Program-made: the position numbers and the translations under genes
Notes under the pieces: generated by a model
The model's input: only the letters and a program-made list of their open reading frames with translations
Told to the model about the DNA's origin: nothing
The model's database searches: none
DNA from: Nonomuraea jiangxiensis
GTDB taxonomy: Bacteria; Actinomycetota; Actinomycetes; Streptosporangiales; Streptosporangiaceae
Assembly: GCF_900099965.1 (NCBI RefSeq)
Contig: NZ_FNDJ01000032.1
Coordinates: 1 to 64,000 of the forward strand
Direction of reading: 5' to 3'
DNA: 64,000 nucleotides
Part shown: piece by piece, positions 1 to 8,715 of the stretch
Layout of the letters: the number at the start of each line of letters is the position of its first letter
Numbering within the stretch: position 1 is the stretch's first letter

Positions 1-250
1 GGGTGGGGGTGGCCGATGACGAGTCGGTGGGGGTCGGTGTGGCGGACGACGAGTCGGTGGGAGTGGGTGTGGCGGACGACGAGTCGGTAGGGGTCGGTGT
101 GGCCGATGACGAGTCGGTGGGGGTGGGTGTGGCGGATGACGAGTCGGATGGGGTGGGGGTTGAGGAGTCGGACGTGGTCGGGGTCGGGGTGGCGGACGAG
201 GAATCGGTGGGGGTGGCTGACGACGAGTCGGATGGGGTGGGCGTCTGAGT
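1..250. repeat. 30-bp tandem repeat coding for DSSSATPTPT units
   Basis: About six imperfect 30-bp units encode the Ser/Thr/Pro tail of the CHAP protein on the minus strand. The plus strand of the same DNA is also open (DDESVGVGVA repeat), but that is a consequence of the repeat and not a gene. The repeat continues past the left edge. Confidence 0.85.
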
Positions 251-1432
251 GGCTGTCGGAGCGTCGGTGGTCGGTGTGGGGACGGGATGGGTCGCCGACG
301 GGTGGGAGTCGTCTCCGCCGGTGCCCGAGTTCCCCGAGCCGGTCGACTGCCCGTGGGAGGGGTGGTGACCTCCGGTGTCCGTCTTCGGCTGGTCCGAGCC
401 GGTGGTCTGGTCGGAATCAGCGGGCCGGCCGGGCCGGTGGGAACCGCTGGGTCGATCAGAGCCGGCGTGCTGGTCAGAGCCGGTGGTCTGATCCGAGCCG
501 GCGTGCTGGTCAGAGCCGGTGGGTCGGTCTGAGCCGGTCGGGCGGTGGGAACCGGGTCGGTCCTGGCCGCCGGGGTAGCCCGGGCCGTCGGTGGTCGCCT
601 GCTGCGCGGATGGGTCGTGCCGCTGGTCGCCGGGTCGGCGCCCCTGCTCCCCGTAGGCGCCGGGCTGCCACTGGGGGTCTCGGCCGGACTGGCCCTGGGA
701 GCGGTGGCCGGATTGGCCCTGGGGGCGGTGGGCGGGTTGGTCGTAGGCCGTCTGGGAGTCGGAGTGCGGCCCCGTGGGCCGGTGGCCGGAATGTCCGTTG
801 GGCATGGGGATCTCAGGCCGTCCCTCGGTTGGTTGATTTGCGGTTGATTGATGGGATGGGCGGGCACCGGGGAGTGCCTCGACGGTCTGGATCTCGGCCT
901 GCTGCTGCGGCGCTGCCGGGATGGGCTGGGGCTGGGTCGCGGGATCGCCGGTACGGGTCGCGTCCAGGCGGGCCTTGACGAGCTCCGGGTAGCCGTAGCC
1001 GACGACGCTGCTCGTGTCGCGTTCCTTGCGCTCCACGTCGCCGCCGCCGGTGTTCCCCTCGATGGTGAAGATCTTGTCGCCGCTGACCTTCGTCACCACG
1101 CCGACGTGGTCGATGCCGGCGATCTTGCCGGAGCCGTTCCAGTCGTAGAAGACGAGTGCGCCGGGTTCGGGCACCTTCCCCCAGGCGTGCTGCTGCTTGA
1201 ACCACCTGGCATGCGCCACGGTCCACGCGAACTGCCCGATCCAGTCCTGGTAGCCGAGCTTGTGCGCCGCCCACGAGAGGTACATGTCGCACCACGGGGC
1301 CGAGCTGTAGTCCGCGTCGAGCTCGACGGTATGGCCGTACCAATGACCGAACTTGGTGGTGGAACCGCCGCGCTCGGAATAGCCGACCTGACTCTTGAGC
1401 AGCTCAATGAACTTCTGCGTCTCTGGCGTCAT
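1..1432 (-). CDS. CHAP-domain amidase/peptidase-like protein with long Ser/Thr/Pro repeat tail (C-terminus beyond window)
   Basis: The ATG at 1432 follows a GGAGG ribosome site about 12 bases upstream. The frame stays open to the left edge (477 codons visible), so the C-terminus is missing. Residues 1 to about 160 form a CHAP (NlpC/P60-like) fold: Cys48 in APWCDMYLSWA, His109 in IDHVGVV, and Glu125/Asn127 in IEGNT fit the catalytic Cys-His-polar triad. Such domains cleave amide bonds in peptidoglycan. After about residue 180 the protein becomes Gln/Pro/Ser/Gly-rich with GSDQ-type repeats, then a 10-residue DSSSATPTPT-like repeat up to the edge, resembling a wall-spanning or glycosylated linker. 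No N-terminal signal peptide is visible, so how it would leave the cell is unclear. The CHAP assignment is firm; the role is inferred. Confidence 0.85.
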   Translation of the reverse strand, partial: MTPETQKFIELLKSQVGYSERGGSTTKFGHWYGHTVELDADYSSAPWCDMYLSWAAHKLGYQDWIGQFAWTVAHARWFKQQHAWGKVPEPGALVFYDWNGSGKIAGIDHVGVVTKVSGDKIFTIEGNTGGGDVERKERDTSSVVGYGYPELVKARLDATRTGDPATQPQPIPAAPQQQAEIQTVEALPGARPSHQSTANQPTEGRPEIPMPNGHSGHRPTGPHSDSQTAYDQPAHRPQGQSGHRSQGQSGRDPQWQPGAYGEQGRRPGDQRHDPSAQQATTDGPGYPGGQDRPGSHRPTGSDRPTGSDQHAGSDQTTGSDQHAGSDRPSGSHRPGRPADSDQTTGSDQPKTDTGGHHPSHGQSTGSGNSGTGGDDSHPSATHPVPTPTTDAPTATQTPTPSDSSSATPTDSSSATPTPTTSDSSTPTPSDSSSATPTPTDSSSATPTPTDSSSATPTPTDSSSATPTPTDSSSATPT

Positions 1433-1467
1433 GGAAGTATGGGGACCTCCCGGACAGACCGGATTTA

Positions 1468-1496
1468 CCCATACGTTTCCTGACAAAAGTGGTCAA
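1468..1496 (-). promoter_or_regulatory. Sigma-70-like promoter of the CHAP gene
   Basis: On the minus strand TTGACC (1496-1491) is followed after exactly 17 bases by TATGGG (1473-1468), some 35 bases ahead of the CHAP start. The spacing is ideal and the -35 matches five of six bases. The rest of 1433-1674 shows nothing else I can identify. Confidence 0.5.
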
Positions 1497-1674
1497 GCAG
1501 GACGGATGTGGCTAAACCGGAAGCCTGTAGTGAGGCGAGAGTACCTTGTCGTTTCCGCAGGTCAAGTGCGCCTCAAGAGAAGTTCAACAGGCCGGTCGAG
1601 ATGAAAAGCGCAGGTCAGGGCCACTGTCCGAATTATCCCAGTACGGGCGGTATGCAGGAAAGATCTACCTAAAT

Positions 1675-2424
1675 TCAGTAGCCCGCGCCCGTCAGCAGGC
1701 CGCCGTCCACGGTGAACTCGCTGCCCGTGCAGTAGCTGGCCCGGTCGGAGGCCAGGAACGCCACCACGTGCGACACCTCCACCGGCTTCGCGAAACGCTT
1801 GATGACCATGGATTTCACGAAGGCGTCCGCGTCGATCTCGCTCATCATGTCCGGGTCCATGGCCATGGAGGTGTTGATCGCCCCGGGGTGCACGGAGTTC
1901 ACCCGGATCTTGAACCTGGCCAGCTCCCTGGCCGCCGACTTGGTGATGCCGCGCAGCCCGAACTTGGAGGCCGAGTACGCCGACAGCCCCTCGGCCCCGA
2001 CGAAGCCCTCGATGGAGGAGATGTTCACGATGGAGCCGCGCCCGGCGGCCCTCATGGGGTCGATCACCGACTTGATCCCCAGCCACGCGCCCCTGAGGTT
2101 GACGCCGATCACGCGGTCGAAGTCCTCAGGCGACATGTCATAGATACGCCGATATTTCAGGATCCCGGCGTTGTTCACCAGCACGTCGAGCTTCCCATGC
2201 AGGTCCGTCGCCGTCGCCACGGCCCGCCGCCACTCCTCCAGGCTGGTCACGTCATGACGGACGTAGGCGGCCCCGGTCTCCTCCGCCAGCGCCTTGCCCT
2301 CCTCGTCCAGCACGTCGCCGAACACCACCCGCGCCCCCTCGGCCAGGAACAGCCGCACGTGCGCCGCCCCCATGCCCCGCGCCCCTCCGGTGACCAGCGC
2401 GACCTTGCCGTCAAGCAGCCCCAT
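1675..2424 (-). CDS. SDR-family NAD(P)-dependent dehydrogenase (hydroxysteroid/hydroxyacyl type)
   Basis: A 249-residue classical short-chain dehydrogenase. The nucleotide-binding TGGARGMG lies at residues 12-19, NNAG at 84-87, the catalytic Ser at 136/137 and YSASK at 150-154, so the tetrad is complete. The C-terminal TVDGG is typical. It resembles 3-alpha/20-beta-hydroxysteroid dehydrogenases, but substrate cannot be read from sequence. It overlaps the 3' end of the acyl-CoA synthetase gene by 14 bases and is the last gene of a five-gene operon starting at 6655, so it probably oxidises a hydroxyl on the same CoA-activated substrate. It would be co-controlled by the KstR2-type site at 6661-6681. 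Confidence 0.9.
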   Translation of the reverse strand: MGLLDGKVALVTGGARGMGAAHVRLFLAEGARVVFGDVLDEEGKALAEETGAAYVRHDVTSLEEWRRAVATATDLHGKLDVLVNNAGILKYRRIYDMSPEDFDRVIGVNLRGAWLGIKSVIDPMRAAGRGSIVNISSIEGFVGAEGLSAYSASKFGLRGITKSAARELARFKIRVNSVHPGAINTSMAMDPDMMSEIDADAFVKSMVIKRFAKPVEVSHVVAFLASDRASYCTGSEFTVDGGLLTGAGY

Positions 2425-4468
2425 GACGTCCTCCTGCCGCGACGGCCACCGCGGCCGCCTCCATGGAGCGGTAGACGGGGATCCCCGCCGCCGCCGCGAT
2501 CCGCCTCACCTCGTCCTCGACGCCCGCGGGCGCGCAGTCGCCGTTCCTGGTGACGAGGGTGATCCTGGTGCCGGGCAGCGCGGCCTGCGCCCCGGCGACC
2601 GCCCGCGCGTACGCGTAGAGCGGCTCCGCCCGGTCCCCGTACGTGAAGAAGGCCTGTACGTTCACGTGCGCGACCACGTCACGGCACGGCCGATGCCGCA
2701 CCACCACGTCGATCACCTCGGCCACGAGCTCCGCCCGCCCCAGCGGCCCGACGGGCACTTCGAGCGGATTGCCGGTGGCCGTCACCCCGAGCCCGCGCAG
2801 CTCGCCGAGCGCGTCGCCGGGCAGCGGGTCCAGCCGCACCCCGGCCAGGTCGAACGCGTCCGCGGCCAGCACGCTCGCGCCCCCGCTCGGCCCCACCACC
2901 AGCACCCCGTCCCCGGCGGTGACCCGCGAGCCGTGAGCCTGGAAGTACGCCAGCACCCCGATCAGGTCGTCCTGGCTCGACACCAGCACCGCCCCGCTCT
3001 GCTCGGCCACCGCCTCCCAGATCCGCCGCTCGCTCACCAGCCCGCCCGTGTGGCCGGCCGCCGCCGCCCGCCCCTGCCCGCTGCGCCCGCCGACCAGCAG
3101 CACCACGGGCAGGGCGAGGGAGCACAACGCCTCGTACAGCTCGCGCCCGTCACGCGGATCCTCCAGGTACAGTCCCACGGCCTCGGTCCGGTCGTCGCGG
3201 GCGAGCCAGCCGAGCAGCTCGGCGGGGGACACGTCGGCCGCGTTCCCGACGGTGACGACCCGGCTGAACGCCAGCCCGCGCCGCTCCCCGACCTTGATCA
3301 CCTCGCCGGCGAGCCCGCCGCTCTGCGAGATCAGCGCGACCGGCCCGGCCGGCCCGACCCCGCCGCCGACGAACGTCTGCCGGCCCAGCGGGCAGTAGAC
3401 TCCCATGCAGTTGGGCCCGAGCAGCCGGACGCCCGCCGCCCGCGCGGCCTCGACCAGCTCGCCTTCCAGCTCCGCCCGCCCGGCCTCGCCGAACCCGCCG
3501 CTCATCACCTGCACGAACGGGACCCCGGACGCCTGCCGCACCACCTCGGCGCACCGCTCGGCCGGCACGGCCACGAGGGCGTAGTCCACGTTCGCCGCCG
3601 CCAGGGACGGCACCGCGGGCACGCCGGACACCTCGCTCGCCGACGGGTGCACGGCCACCAGCGGGACACCGGTGGCCCGGTAGAAGTCCAGGAACAGGTT
3701 GCCGAAGTTCGGCCTGGTGGTGGAGGCGCCCACGACGGCCACGGCCCGGGGCTCGAACAGGGGCAGGAAGTCGGTCCCTGCCGTGGCGCGCACCCCACCG
3801 CCGCCGGGGCCGGGCAGGTGGCGGGCGTCGACCGCGATCACTCCCGAGGAGGTGGCGATGACCGGGTTCAGCTCGAACTCGCCCAGCTCCAGCCGCTCCC
3901 ACAGTCCGCCGGGGCCGCCGACCGTCATGAGCAGCTTGACCACGGCGTCCACGTCCACGGGCGGCGCGCCGCGGTGGCCGTACAGGAGCCTGGAGCCGCG
4001 CAGGGACGCCAGCATGCGGCGCGCGTCCGCCTCCGAGATCGGGCAGAGCCGCAGCGCCGTGTCCCGCAGCGCCTCCGCCCACACCCCGCCCAGCCCCGCG
4101 AGCAGCACCGGCCCGAAGCCGGGGTCCCGCGTCAGGCCCACGATGAGCTCCACGCCCGGCGCGGCCTGCTCCTCGACGAGGAACCCCGCCACCGCCGTCC
4201 GGGCGCGCATCGCGGCCGACGCCGGTCCCAGATCCTCGTACGCCAGCCCGACCCGTACGGCCCCGACCTCCGACTTGTGCACCAGCCCCGGTCCGAAGGC
4301 CTTCAGCACCAGCGGCCCGGCCAGCTCCCGAGCGGGCCCGAAGTCCGGCTCCGGCCCGGACACCGTCACCCCGCGCGGCACCGGCACCCCGGCCTCCCGC
4401 AGGAACGCCTTGACCTCGTGCTCGTAGACGTGCCTGCCCACGTGCCCGTCCATGGCGGCCCCGCTCAC
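2411..4468 (-). CDS. ADP-forming-type acyl-CoA synthetase (ATP-grasp plus CoA-binding/ligase domains)
   Basis: A 685-residue protein of the acetyl-CoA synthetase (ADP-forming)/succinyl-CoA ligase superfamily. An ATP-grasp domain comes first (LVLKAFGPGLVHKSEVGAV, then FLVEEQ and ELNPVIA). Next come a CoA-binding Rossmann domain (AVAVVGASTTRPNFGN) and ligase domains with ISQSGGLAGE and a GHTGGL segment carrying the candidate phospho-histidine. The family interconverts acyl-CoA and acid plus CoA with ATP/ADP through a phosphohistidine. I chose GTG 4468 because GTGA overlaps the TGA of the upstream AMP-ligase gene, implying coupled translation; ATG 4453 is an alternative. An AMP-forming and an ADP-forming type activating enzyme in one operon is unusual. 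Substrate unknown. Confidence 0.85.
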   Translation of the reverse strand: MSGAAMDGHVGRHVYEHEVKAFLREAGVPVPRGVTVSGPEPDFGPARELAGPLVLKAFGPGLVHKSEVGAVRVGLAYEDLGPASAAMRARTAVAGFLVEEQAAPGVELIVGLTRDPGFGPVLLAGLGGVWAEALRDTALRLCPISEADARRMLASLRGSRLLYGHRGAPPVDVDAVVKLLMTVGGPGGLWERLELGEFELNPVIATSSGVIAVDARHLPGPGGGGVRATAGTDFLPLFEPRAVAVVGASTTRPNFGNLFLDFYRATGVPLVAVHPSASEVSGVPAVPSLAAANVDYALVAVPAERCAEVVRQASGVPFVQVMSGGFGEAGRAELEGELVEAARAAGVRLLGPNCMGVYCPLGRQTFVGGGVGPAGPVALISQSGGLAGEVIKVGERRGLAFSRVVTVGNAADVSPAELLGWLARDDRTEAVGLYLEDPRDGRELYEALCSLALPVVLLVGGRSGQGRAAAAGHTGGLVSERRIWEAVAEQSGAVLVSSQDDLIGVLAYFQAHGSRVTAGDGVLVVGPSGGASVLAADAFDLAGVRLDPLPGDALGELRGLGVTATGNPLEVPVGPLGRAELVAEVIDVVVRHRPCRDVVAHVNVQAFFTYGDRAEPLYAYARAVAGAQAALPGTRITLVTRNGDCAPAGVEDEVRRIAAAAGIPVYRSMEAAAVAVAAGGRHGAA

Positions 4469-5979
4469 GCGAGCAGGTGCCCGTGCAGCTCGCGGATCCG
4501 CCTGCGCAAGAGCTTGCCGGGACCGCCGGAGGCGTCCTGCGAGTGCGGCAGCTCGCCGGCCACCACGATGTGGTCCGGCCGCTGATGCGCGGGCAGCGTG
4601 TCGGCCAGCGCGAGCGCCAGCTTGGACGGGTCGAGGGTGTGCCCGGCGCGCGGCACGACGGCCAGCAGCACCCGCTGGTCGGCGGCCCCCTCCGGCACGC
4701 CCACCGCGCCCGCCTCGGCCACGCCGTCCTGCGCCGAGGCCGCGTCCTCGATGGTGGCAGGCTGCGTCCATACGCCGTGCTTGAGTATCGCGTCCTCGCG
4801 CCGCCCCAGCACCCGCAGCACCCCGTCGGCGGAGATCGTGCCGAGGTCGCCCCCGACGTACCACTCGCCGCGCAGGACCTCCGCCGTCCGCTCAGGCAGG
4901 CCGTCGTAGCCCGCCATCCGGTGCGGCCCGGCCAGGTTGATCTCGCCGGCCTCGTCGATCACCGGGTGCCCGGACGGGTCCGTGACGCGTACCGCGTTGC
5001 CGGTCCTGGCGCGCCCGGAGGAGCCCAGCGGCGTCGAGCCGTCGTCCACCCGTCCCATGCAGGTGTAGGGGGCCTCGGTCTGCCCGTAGAAGGAGAAGAC
5101 GCCCGCCTGGGGCAGCCGGGCCTTGATCCGGTCGAGCATGGTCGCGGTCAGCGGCTCCCCGCCCAGGATGATCACCTCGATGGACGACAGGTCCACGCCC
5201 TCGTGGTCGGGCGAGCCCAGCAGGGCCGAGTAGAACGAGGGGATCTGCGACACGTGCGTGACCCGTTCGCGCGGGACGACCCGCAGGAAGTTGGCCGGGC
5301 CCCAGTCCTGCTCCAGCACCAGCCGCATCCCCGCGTACAGCGCGGGCCCGACGATCGCCGGGAACCCGATGCCCCAGATGATCGCGCCCGTGCCGAACAC
5401 CGAGCCGGGCCCGCGCGGCACGTCGAGCCAGATCTGCGCGGTGGCCAGCGACGACGCGTGCGTGTGCACGACGGCCTTGGGCAGCCCCGTCGTCCCCGAG
5501 GTGTAGTAGAGCGCGAGCGGGTCGTCGTGGTACCCGCCCAGCGGCGGCTCCGCGTCGGACGCGGCCGGCAGGTCCTTGATCCAGGCGGTGACGGCCGGGA
5601 GCGACCCTCTGATCTGCTCGACCACGTGCTCGACCGTCTCGTCGTACACGAACGCCGTGCACCCCGCGGCCGCCACCACGTCACGTACCGTTTCCACCGG
5701 CCAGTACGGGTTCAGCGCCGCCGTCACCGCCCCGATCTTGGCGTGCGCCAGGTAGACCTCGACGACCTGGAGCGTCTCGTTCAGCAGCGCCGCCACCCGC
5801 CGCCCCGGCACGATCCCGGCGGCGAGCAGGGCGTTGGCGCGGCGGTTGACGATCCTGTTGAGCTCGTCGTAGGTGAGGCTGCGCTCGCCGCAGTACGTGA
5901 GCGCCACCCGGCCGGGCGTGCGCATCGCTCCCGCGGTCAGGATCGCGTGGCCGTAGTTCCCGTACGGTGATCGTGCCAT
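4465..5979 (-). CDS. AMP-forming acyl-CoA ligase (ANL superfamily)
   Basis: A 504-residue AMP-binding enzyme. The ATP-binding loop is YYTSGTTGLPK, the A5-like motif YGQTEAP, and the A7/A8 region WYVGGDLG followed by RREDAILKHG. The late lysine motif is diverged (GGPGKLLRR), but the lysine is kept. The family activates a carboxylic acid to acyl-AMP and then the CoA thioester. It is the third gene of the operon from 6655, 14 bases after the VOC gene and overlapping the next gene by 4 bases (GTGA). Members with this local sequence range over medium-chain, benzoate-like and alicyclic acids, so the substrate is open. A gene for acid activation fits the proposed KstR2-type control. Confidence 0.9.
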   Translation of the reverse strand: MARSPYGNYGHAILTAGAMRTPGRVALTYCGERSLTYDELNRIVNRRANALLAAGIVPGRRVAALLNETLQVVEVYLAHAKIGAVTAALNPYWPVETVRDVVAAAGCTAFVYDETVEHVVEQIRGSLPAVTAWIKDLPAASDAEPPLGGYHDDPLALYYTSGTTGLPKAVVHTHASSLATAQIWLDVPRGPGSVFGTGAIIWGIGFPAIVGPALYAGMRLVLEQDWGPANFLRVVPRERVTHVSQIPSFYSALLGSPDHEGVDLSSIEVIILGGEPLTATMLDRIKARLPQAGVFSFYGQTEAPYTCMGRVDDGSTPLGSSGRARTGNAVRVTDPSGHPVIDEAGEINLAGPHRMAGYDGLPERTAEVLRGEWYVGGDLGTISADGVLRVLGRREDAILKHGVWTQPATIEDAASAQDGVAEAGAVGVPEGAADQRVLLAVVPRAGHTLDPSKLALALADTLPAHQRPDHIVVAGELPHSQDASGGPGKLLRRRIRELHGHLLA

Positions 5980-5993
5980 GGGGTGCCTCCAGG

Positions 5994-6317
5994 TCAGAGG
6001 GGCGAATAGAGCACGAAGACGTTTCCCGAGGGATCGCGGAGCACGGCCCGCGTCTCATGCGGCCCCTGCTCGGGCCCGCGCACCACTACGCCGCCGCGGG
6101 CCACCAGCCCGGCCACGGCCGCGGCCACGTTCTCCACCTTGTACGACGGCGCGGCCGAGTCGGTGACGTGCTCGGCGGGCCCGGCCAGCGCCACGGTGAC
6201 CCCGCCACCGTCCAGCGCCGCGAACCTGTCACCGTCACGGAACTTCACCGGCAACCCGTAGAAGGCGATGGCCTCGTCCAGGTCGGCCACGGGGATCAGC
6301 ACGTTGCCCAGTTTCAC
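5994..6317 (-). CDS. VOC (glyoxalase/bleomycin-resistance/dioxygenase) superfamily protein
   Basis: A 107-residue single-domain VOC protein: it opens with LGNVLIPVADLDEAIAFY and ends with LRDPSGNVFVLY, the two halves of the beta-alpha-beta-beta-beta fold. The GTG at 6317 overlaps the TGA of the DUF35 gene (GTGA), so the pair is translationally coupled. VOC proteins include metal-dependent epimerases (for example methylmalonyl-CoA epimerase), isomerases and dioxygenases. In an acyl-CoA operon an epimerase or isomerase is a reasonable guess, but the metal ligands are not clear enough to decide. Confidence 0.8.
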   Translation of the reverse strand: MKLGNVLIPVADLDEAIAFYGLPVKFRDGDRFAALDGGGVTVALAGPAEHVTDSAAPSYKVENVAAAVAGLVARGGVVVRGPEQGPHETRAVLRDPSGNVFVLYSPL

Positions 6318-6655
6318 GCGGGCCTCCAGTGCGGCAGCCCGTCCACGAACGTCACCCGTACCGGCATGCCGATCCGCACCTCCTCCGGCGCGCACCCCAC
6401 CACGTGCCCGAACACCCTGGTCCCCGCGGACAGGTCCACCCACGCCATCACGTACGGCTCGCGGCCCCGGTAGGCGGGCGCGAACGAGCGGTGCACGACG
6501 GTGAACGTGTGCACCACGCCCTCACCCGGGACCGGCTCGCCGGCCAGCTCGCCGCCGCACCAGGGGCAGCTCGGCTCGGGGAGGCAGAGGCGGCCGTCGC
6601 AGGACGCGCAGCGCCGGATGACCAGCTCGGCGGGGGCGGAGGTGTCAGCGCTCAT
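6314..6655 (-). CDS. DUF35 Zn-ribbon/OB-fold protein (acyl-CoA-associated)
   Basis: A 113-residue protein with a rubredoxin-like zinc ribbon near the N-terminus (RRCASC and CPWC, four Cys) followed by an OB-fold with VHTFTVVHRSFAP and FGHVVG. DUF35 proteins bind acyl-CoA and partner thiolase-fold proteins. In actinobacterial steroid side-chain removal, the Ltp2 aldolase needs a DUF35 domain (ChsH2). No thiolase-like gene is adjacent here, but one under the same operator type lies at 30012-31082. ATG 6655 is preceded by TAGCTT at a leaderless-promoter distance. It is the first gene of the operon running down to 1675. Confidence 0.85.
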   Translation of the reverse strand: MSADTSAPAELVIRRCASCDGRLCLPEPSCPWCGGELAGEPVPGEGVVHTFTVVHRSFAPAYRGREPYVMAWVDLSAGTRVFGHVVGCAPEEVRIGMPVRVTFVDGLPHWRPA

Positions 6656-6660
6656 CGCTG

Positions 6661-6681
6661 CCAAGCTAGCGCACGCTTGGT
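6661..6681. promoter_or_regulatory. KstR2-type operator, copy 1 (degenerate)
   Basis: On the minus strand ACCAAGC-GT-GCGCTAG aligns with the motif found at six other places in the window; CCAAGC and GCTTGG also face each other across 8 bases. It overlaps the stop codon of the Ser/Thr kinase gene (TAG 6668-6666) and sits 5 bases before the DUF35 start, where a bound repressor would block the promoter. It is the weakest of the seven copies. Confidence 0.5.
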
Positions 6682-8597
6682 AGCCCGACAAGGCCCGCAC
6701 TGCTGGGCGACGGCTCCTCTGGTAGCCCGGCGAGGCTCGCGCTGCTCGGTGACGGCTCTTCTGGTGGCCCGGCAAGGTCCGCGCTGCTCGGTGACGGCTC
6801 CTCTGGTAGTCCGGCGAGGCCGGTGCTGCTCGGCGACGGCTCCTCCAGGGGTTCCGACAGCGCGGGCGTGTGCACGACCGGGTCCCGGCTCGGGAGAGGC
6901 GGGTCGGAGCCGGTCGCCAGAGGCGGGCCGGAGCCGCTCGGTGAGGGTGTGGCGGAGCCGGTCGGCGGGGGTGTGGGGGAGCCGGTCGGCTGCACGGGGC
7001 AGGCGGGCCCGTCCACGGACACCTCGCTCACCTGCGGCCCGTTGCCCGCGGCCGGTTCCGTCATGACGAGGATCCCGAGATACGCCCGGCTGTCGCAGGC
7101 CACGTTCCCGGGGTCGTGCGTGACGGTCCTCCTGTAGGTGGTGCTGCCGCGCAACGTGCGGGTCTCCCGGCGGAGCGTGCGGGCCGAGCCGTCCTCGCCG
7201 TCCCGGCGCGTGTAGGTGATCAGCAGCCGTACCGGCCCCGTGCCGTCCACCGAGACCTGGACCGTGCCCGTGGTGCCGCTCCAGCGGGCGATGCCGGCCG
7301 TCTGCACGACCGGCCGTGACCCCGAGGTCCCGCCCGGCCGGTCGGTGGGCCTGGGTGGCGGCGCGCTGGTGGGCGGGGGCGGGGGTGTGCCGGTGGGCGT
7401 GGGTGTCCGGGTCGTGGACCCGCGCCCGCGGCCGGACCCGGGCGTGGGCGCGGGCGTCGCGGTGGTGCGGCGTGGGGTGGCGCTCGTCCGGCCCCGGCCG
7501 GGTGTGGTGGCCTCGTCCGGCTCGGGCTCCTCCTGCGCCCCGGGTGGCGGGATCAGGACCGTGCCGGGACCCGGTGGGAGCCGCCCGCCCGACATCACGA
7601 GGGCGATGGCCACGGCGACCACCGCCGCGCCCGCCACCCACAGGTGCGGCGGCAGCCTGGGCATCTTCAGCATCCGGTCGCGCAGGGTGGCGGTGACCCC
7701 GGTCGCGGTCTCGGTCCTGGCCAGCGGGAAGCGCAGGGCGAGCAGCGTGGCCTGCTCGGCCAGGTGGCGCCGGCCGCGCTGCTCCCAGCCGGGACCGTAT
7801 CCGGCGAGCGCGTCCTCCTCCAGCTCCGCCGCGAAGTGCCGGGCCGAGCCGTACCTGACCGTGGGGTCCTTGGCCAGCCCGCGCTTGAGCAGGTCGCGCA
7901 GGGTGTCCGGGACGATCTCCAGCGGCACCGGCTCCACCAGGTGCTTGTCCCGCACGGCGGGCACGTCCAGCTCGTTCTCGTCGTCCTCCTTGTACGCGCG
8001 GTAGGGCGGACGGCCCCTGACCGCCTCGAACAGCACGCACGCCGCCGCGTACAGGTCCGCGGCCGGCCCCGCCTGGTCCTGCGTCCACAGCTCGGGCGCC
8101 ATGTACTCGGGGCTGCCCGCCGGCACCCCCGGCTCCTCGGCGTGCACGACGATGCCGAAGTCCGCCAGCTTGCTGGTGCCGTCGGCCTGGACCAGCACGT
8201 TCTCCGGCTTGACGTCGCGATGCGGCACGCCCGCCTCGTGCGCGGCGGCCAGGGCCAGCAGCGTGCTCTTGAGCAGCGCGAGCGCGGCCTCGGGGCTGGT
8301 CCGGCCGTGCTCGGTCAGCAGCGTGCGCAGTGAGACGCCGTCCACCAGCTCCGTGACGACGGCGGCCCTGGTCGAGGTCTCGACGTACTCGTACAGCCGG
8401 ACCACGTTCGGGTCGTCGATCTCGACCAGCGCGTGGGCGTCCGACCGGAAGCGGTCCATGAACTCGGTGTCCCTGCGCAGCGTGGCGTTCAGGTACTTGA
8501 TCGCCACGTATGCGCCCGTCGACTGGTAGGTGGCGAGGAACACCCGGCCGGTGCGGCCGGCGCCGAGCTGGCGTGCTTCACGGTAACCAGGGACCAA
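6666..8597 (-). CDS. Membrane-anchored Ser/Thr protein kinase (PknB-like, Hanks type)
   Basis: 643 residues. The kinase domain (about 1-275) has the Gly loop LGAGRTGRV, Lys34, HRDVKPEN with catalytic Asp128, and DFG at 146-148, so it should be active. One transmembrane helix (about 319-336) is followed by a Pro/Thr-rich stretch, a compact region with two Cys (CDSRAYLG, PACPVQ) that may be an extracellular sensor domain, and four 14-residue repeats (EEPSPSS-LAGLP type). The TTG start at 8597 is forced: an in-frame TGA lies four codons upstream, and VPGYREARQLG begins the family's conserved N-terminus. The stop codon lies inside an operator for the next gene. Confidence 0.9.
   Translation of the reverse strand: MVPGYREARQLGAGRTGRVFLATYQSTGAYVAIKYLNATLRRDTEFMDRFRSDAHALVEIDDPNVVRLYEYVETSTRAAVVTELVDGVSLRTLLTEHGRTSPEAALALLKSTLLALAAAHEAGVPHRDVKPENVLVQADGTSKLADFGIVVHAEEPGVPAGSPEYMAPELWTQDQAGPAADLYAAACVLFEAVRGRPPYRAYKEDDENELDVPAVRDKHLVEPVPLEIVPDTLRDLLKRGLAKDPTVRYGSARHFAAELEEDALAGYGPGWEQRGRRHLAEQATLLALRFPLARTETATGVTATLRDRMLKMPRLPPHLWVAGAAVVAVAIALVMSGGRLPPGPGTVLIPPPGAQEEPEPDEATTPGRGRTSATPRRTTATPAPTPGSGRGRGSTTRTPTPTGTPPPPPTSAPPPRPTDRPGGTSGSRPVVQTAGIARWSGTTGTVQVSVDGTGPVRLLITYTRRDGEDGSARTLRRETRTLRGSTTYRRTVTHDPGNVACDSRAYLGILVMTEPAAGNGPQVSEVSVDGPACPVQPTGSPTPPPTGSATPSPSGSGPPLATGSDPPLPSRDPVVHTPALSEPLEEPSPSSTGLAGLPEEPSPSSADLAGPPEEPSPSSASLAGLPEEPSPSSAGLVGLPSVR
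6678..6845. repeat. Four tandem 42-bp repeats at the 3' end of the kinase gene
   Basis: Four in-frame 42-bp units encode EEPSPSS-LAGLP segments at the extracytoplasmic C-terminus of the kinase. Units differ at a few positions. Confidence 0.85.
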
Positions 8598-8715
8598 GTC
8601 GAACCCCCATCAGGCCGTCCTTGGATTTGACGCTCTCATCCGGGGTTCCGGTTGTCACGAGGGCGAGATTCAGCCGGGTCCATCCCGGTACGGCGGGTGC
8701 TATGCTCGGGACCTA

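Noticed and set aside
3..248. Plus-strand repeat protein with DDESVGVGVA units
   Set aside because: It is the complement of the Ser/Thr/Pro tail of the CHAP gene. The minus frame continues from a domain with catalytic residues and a proper start.
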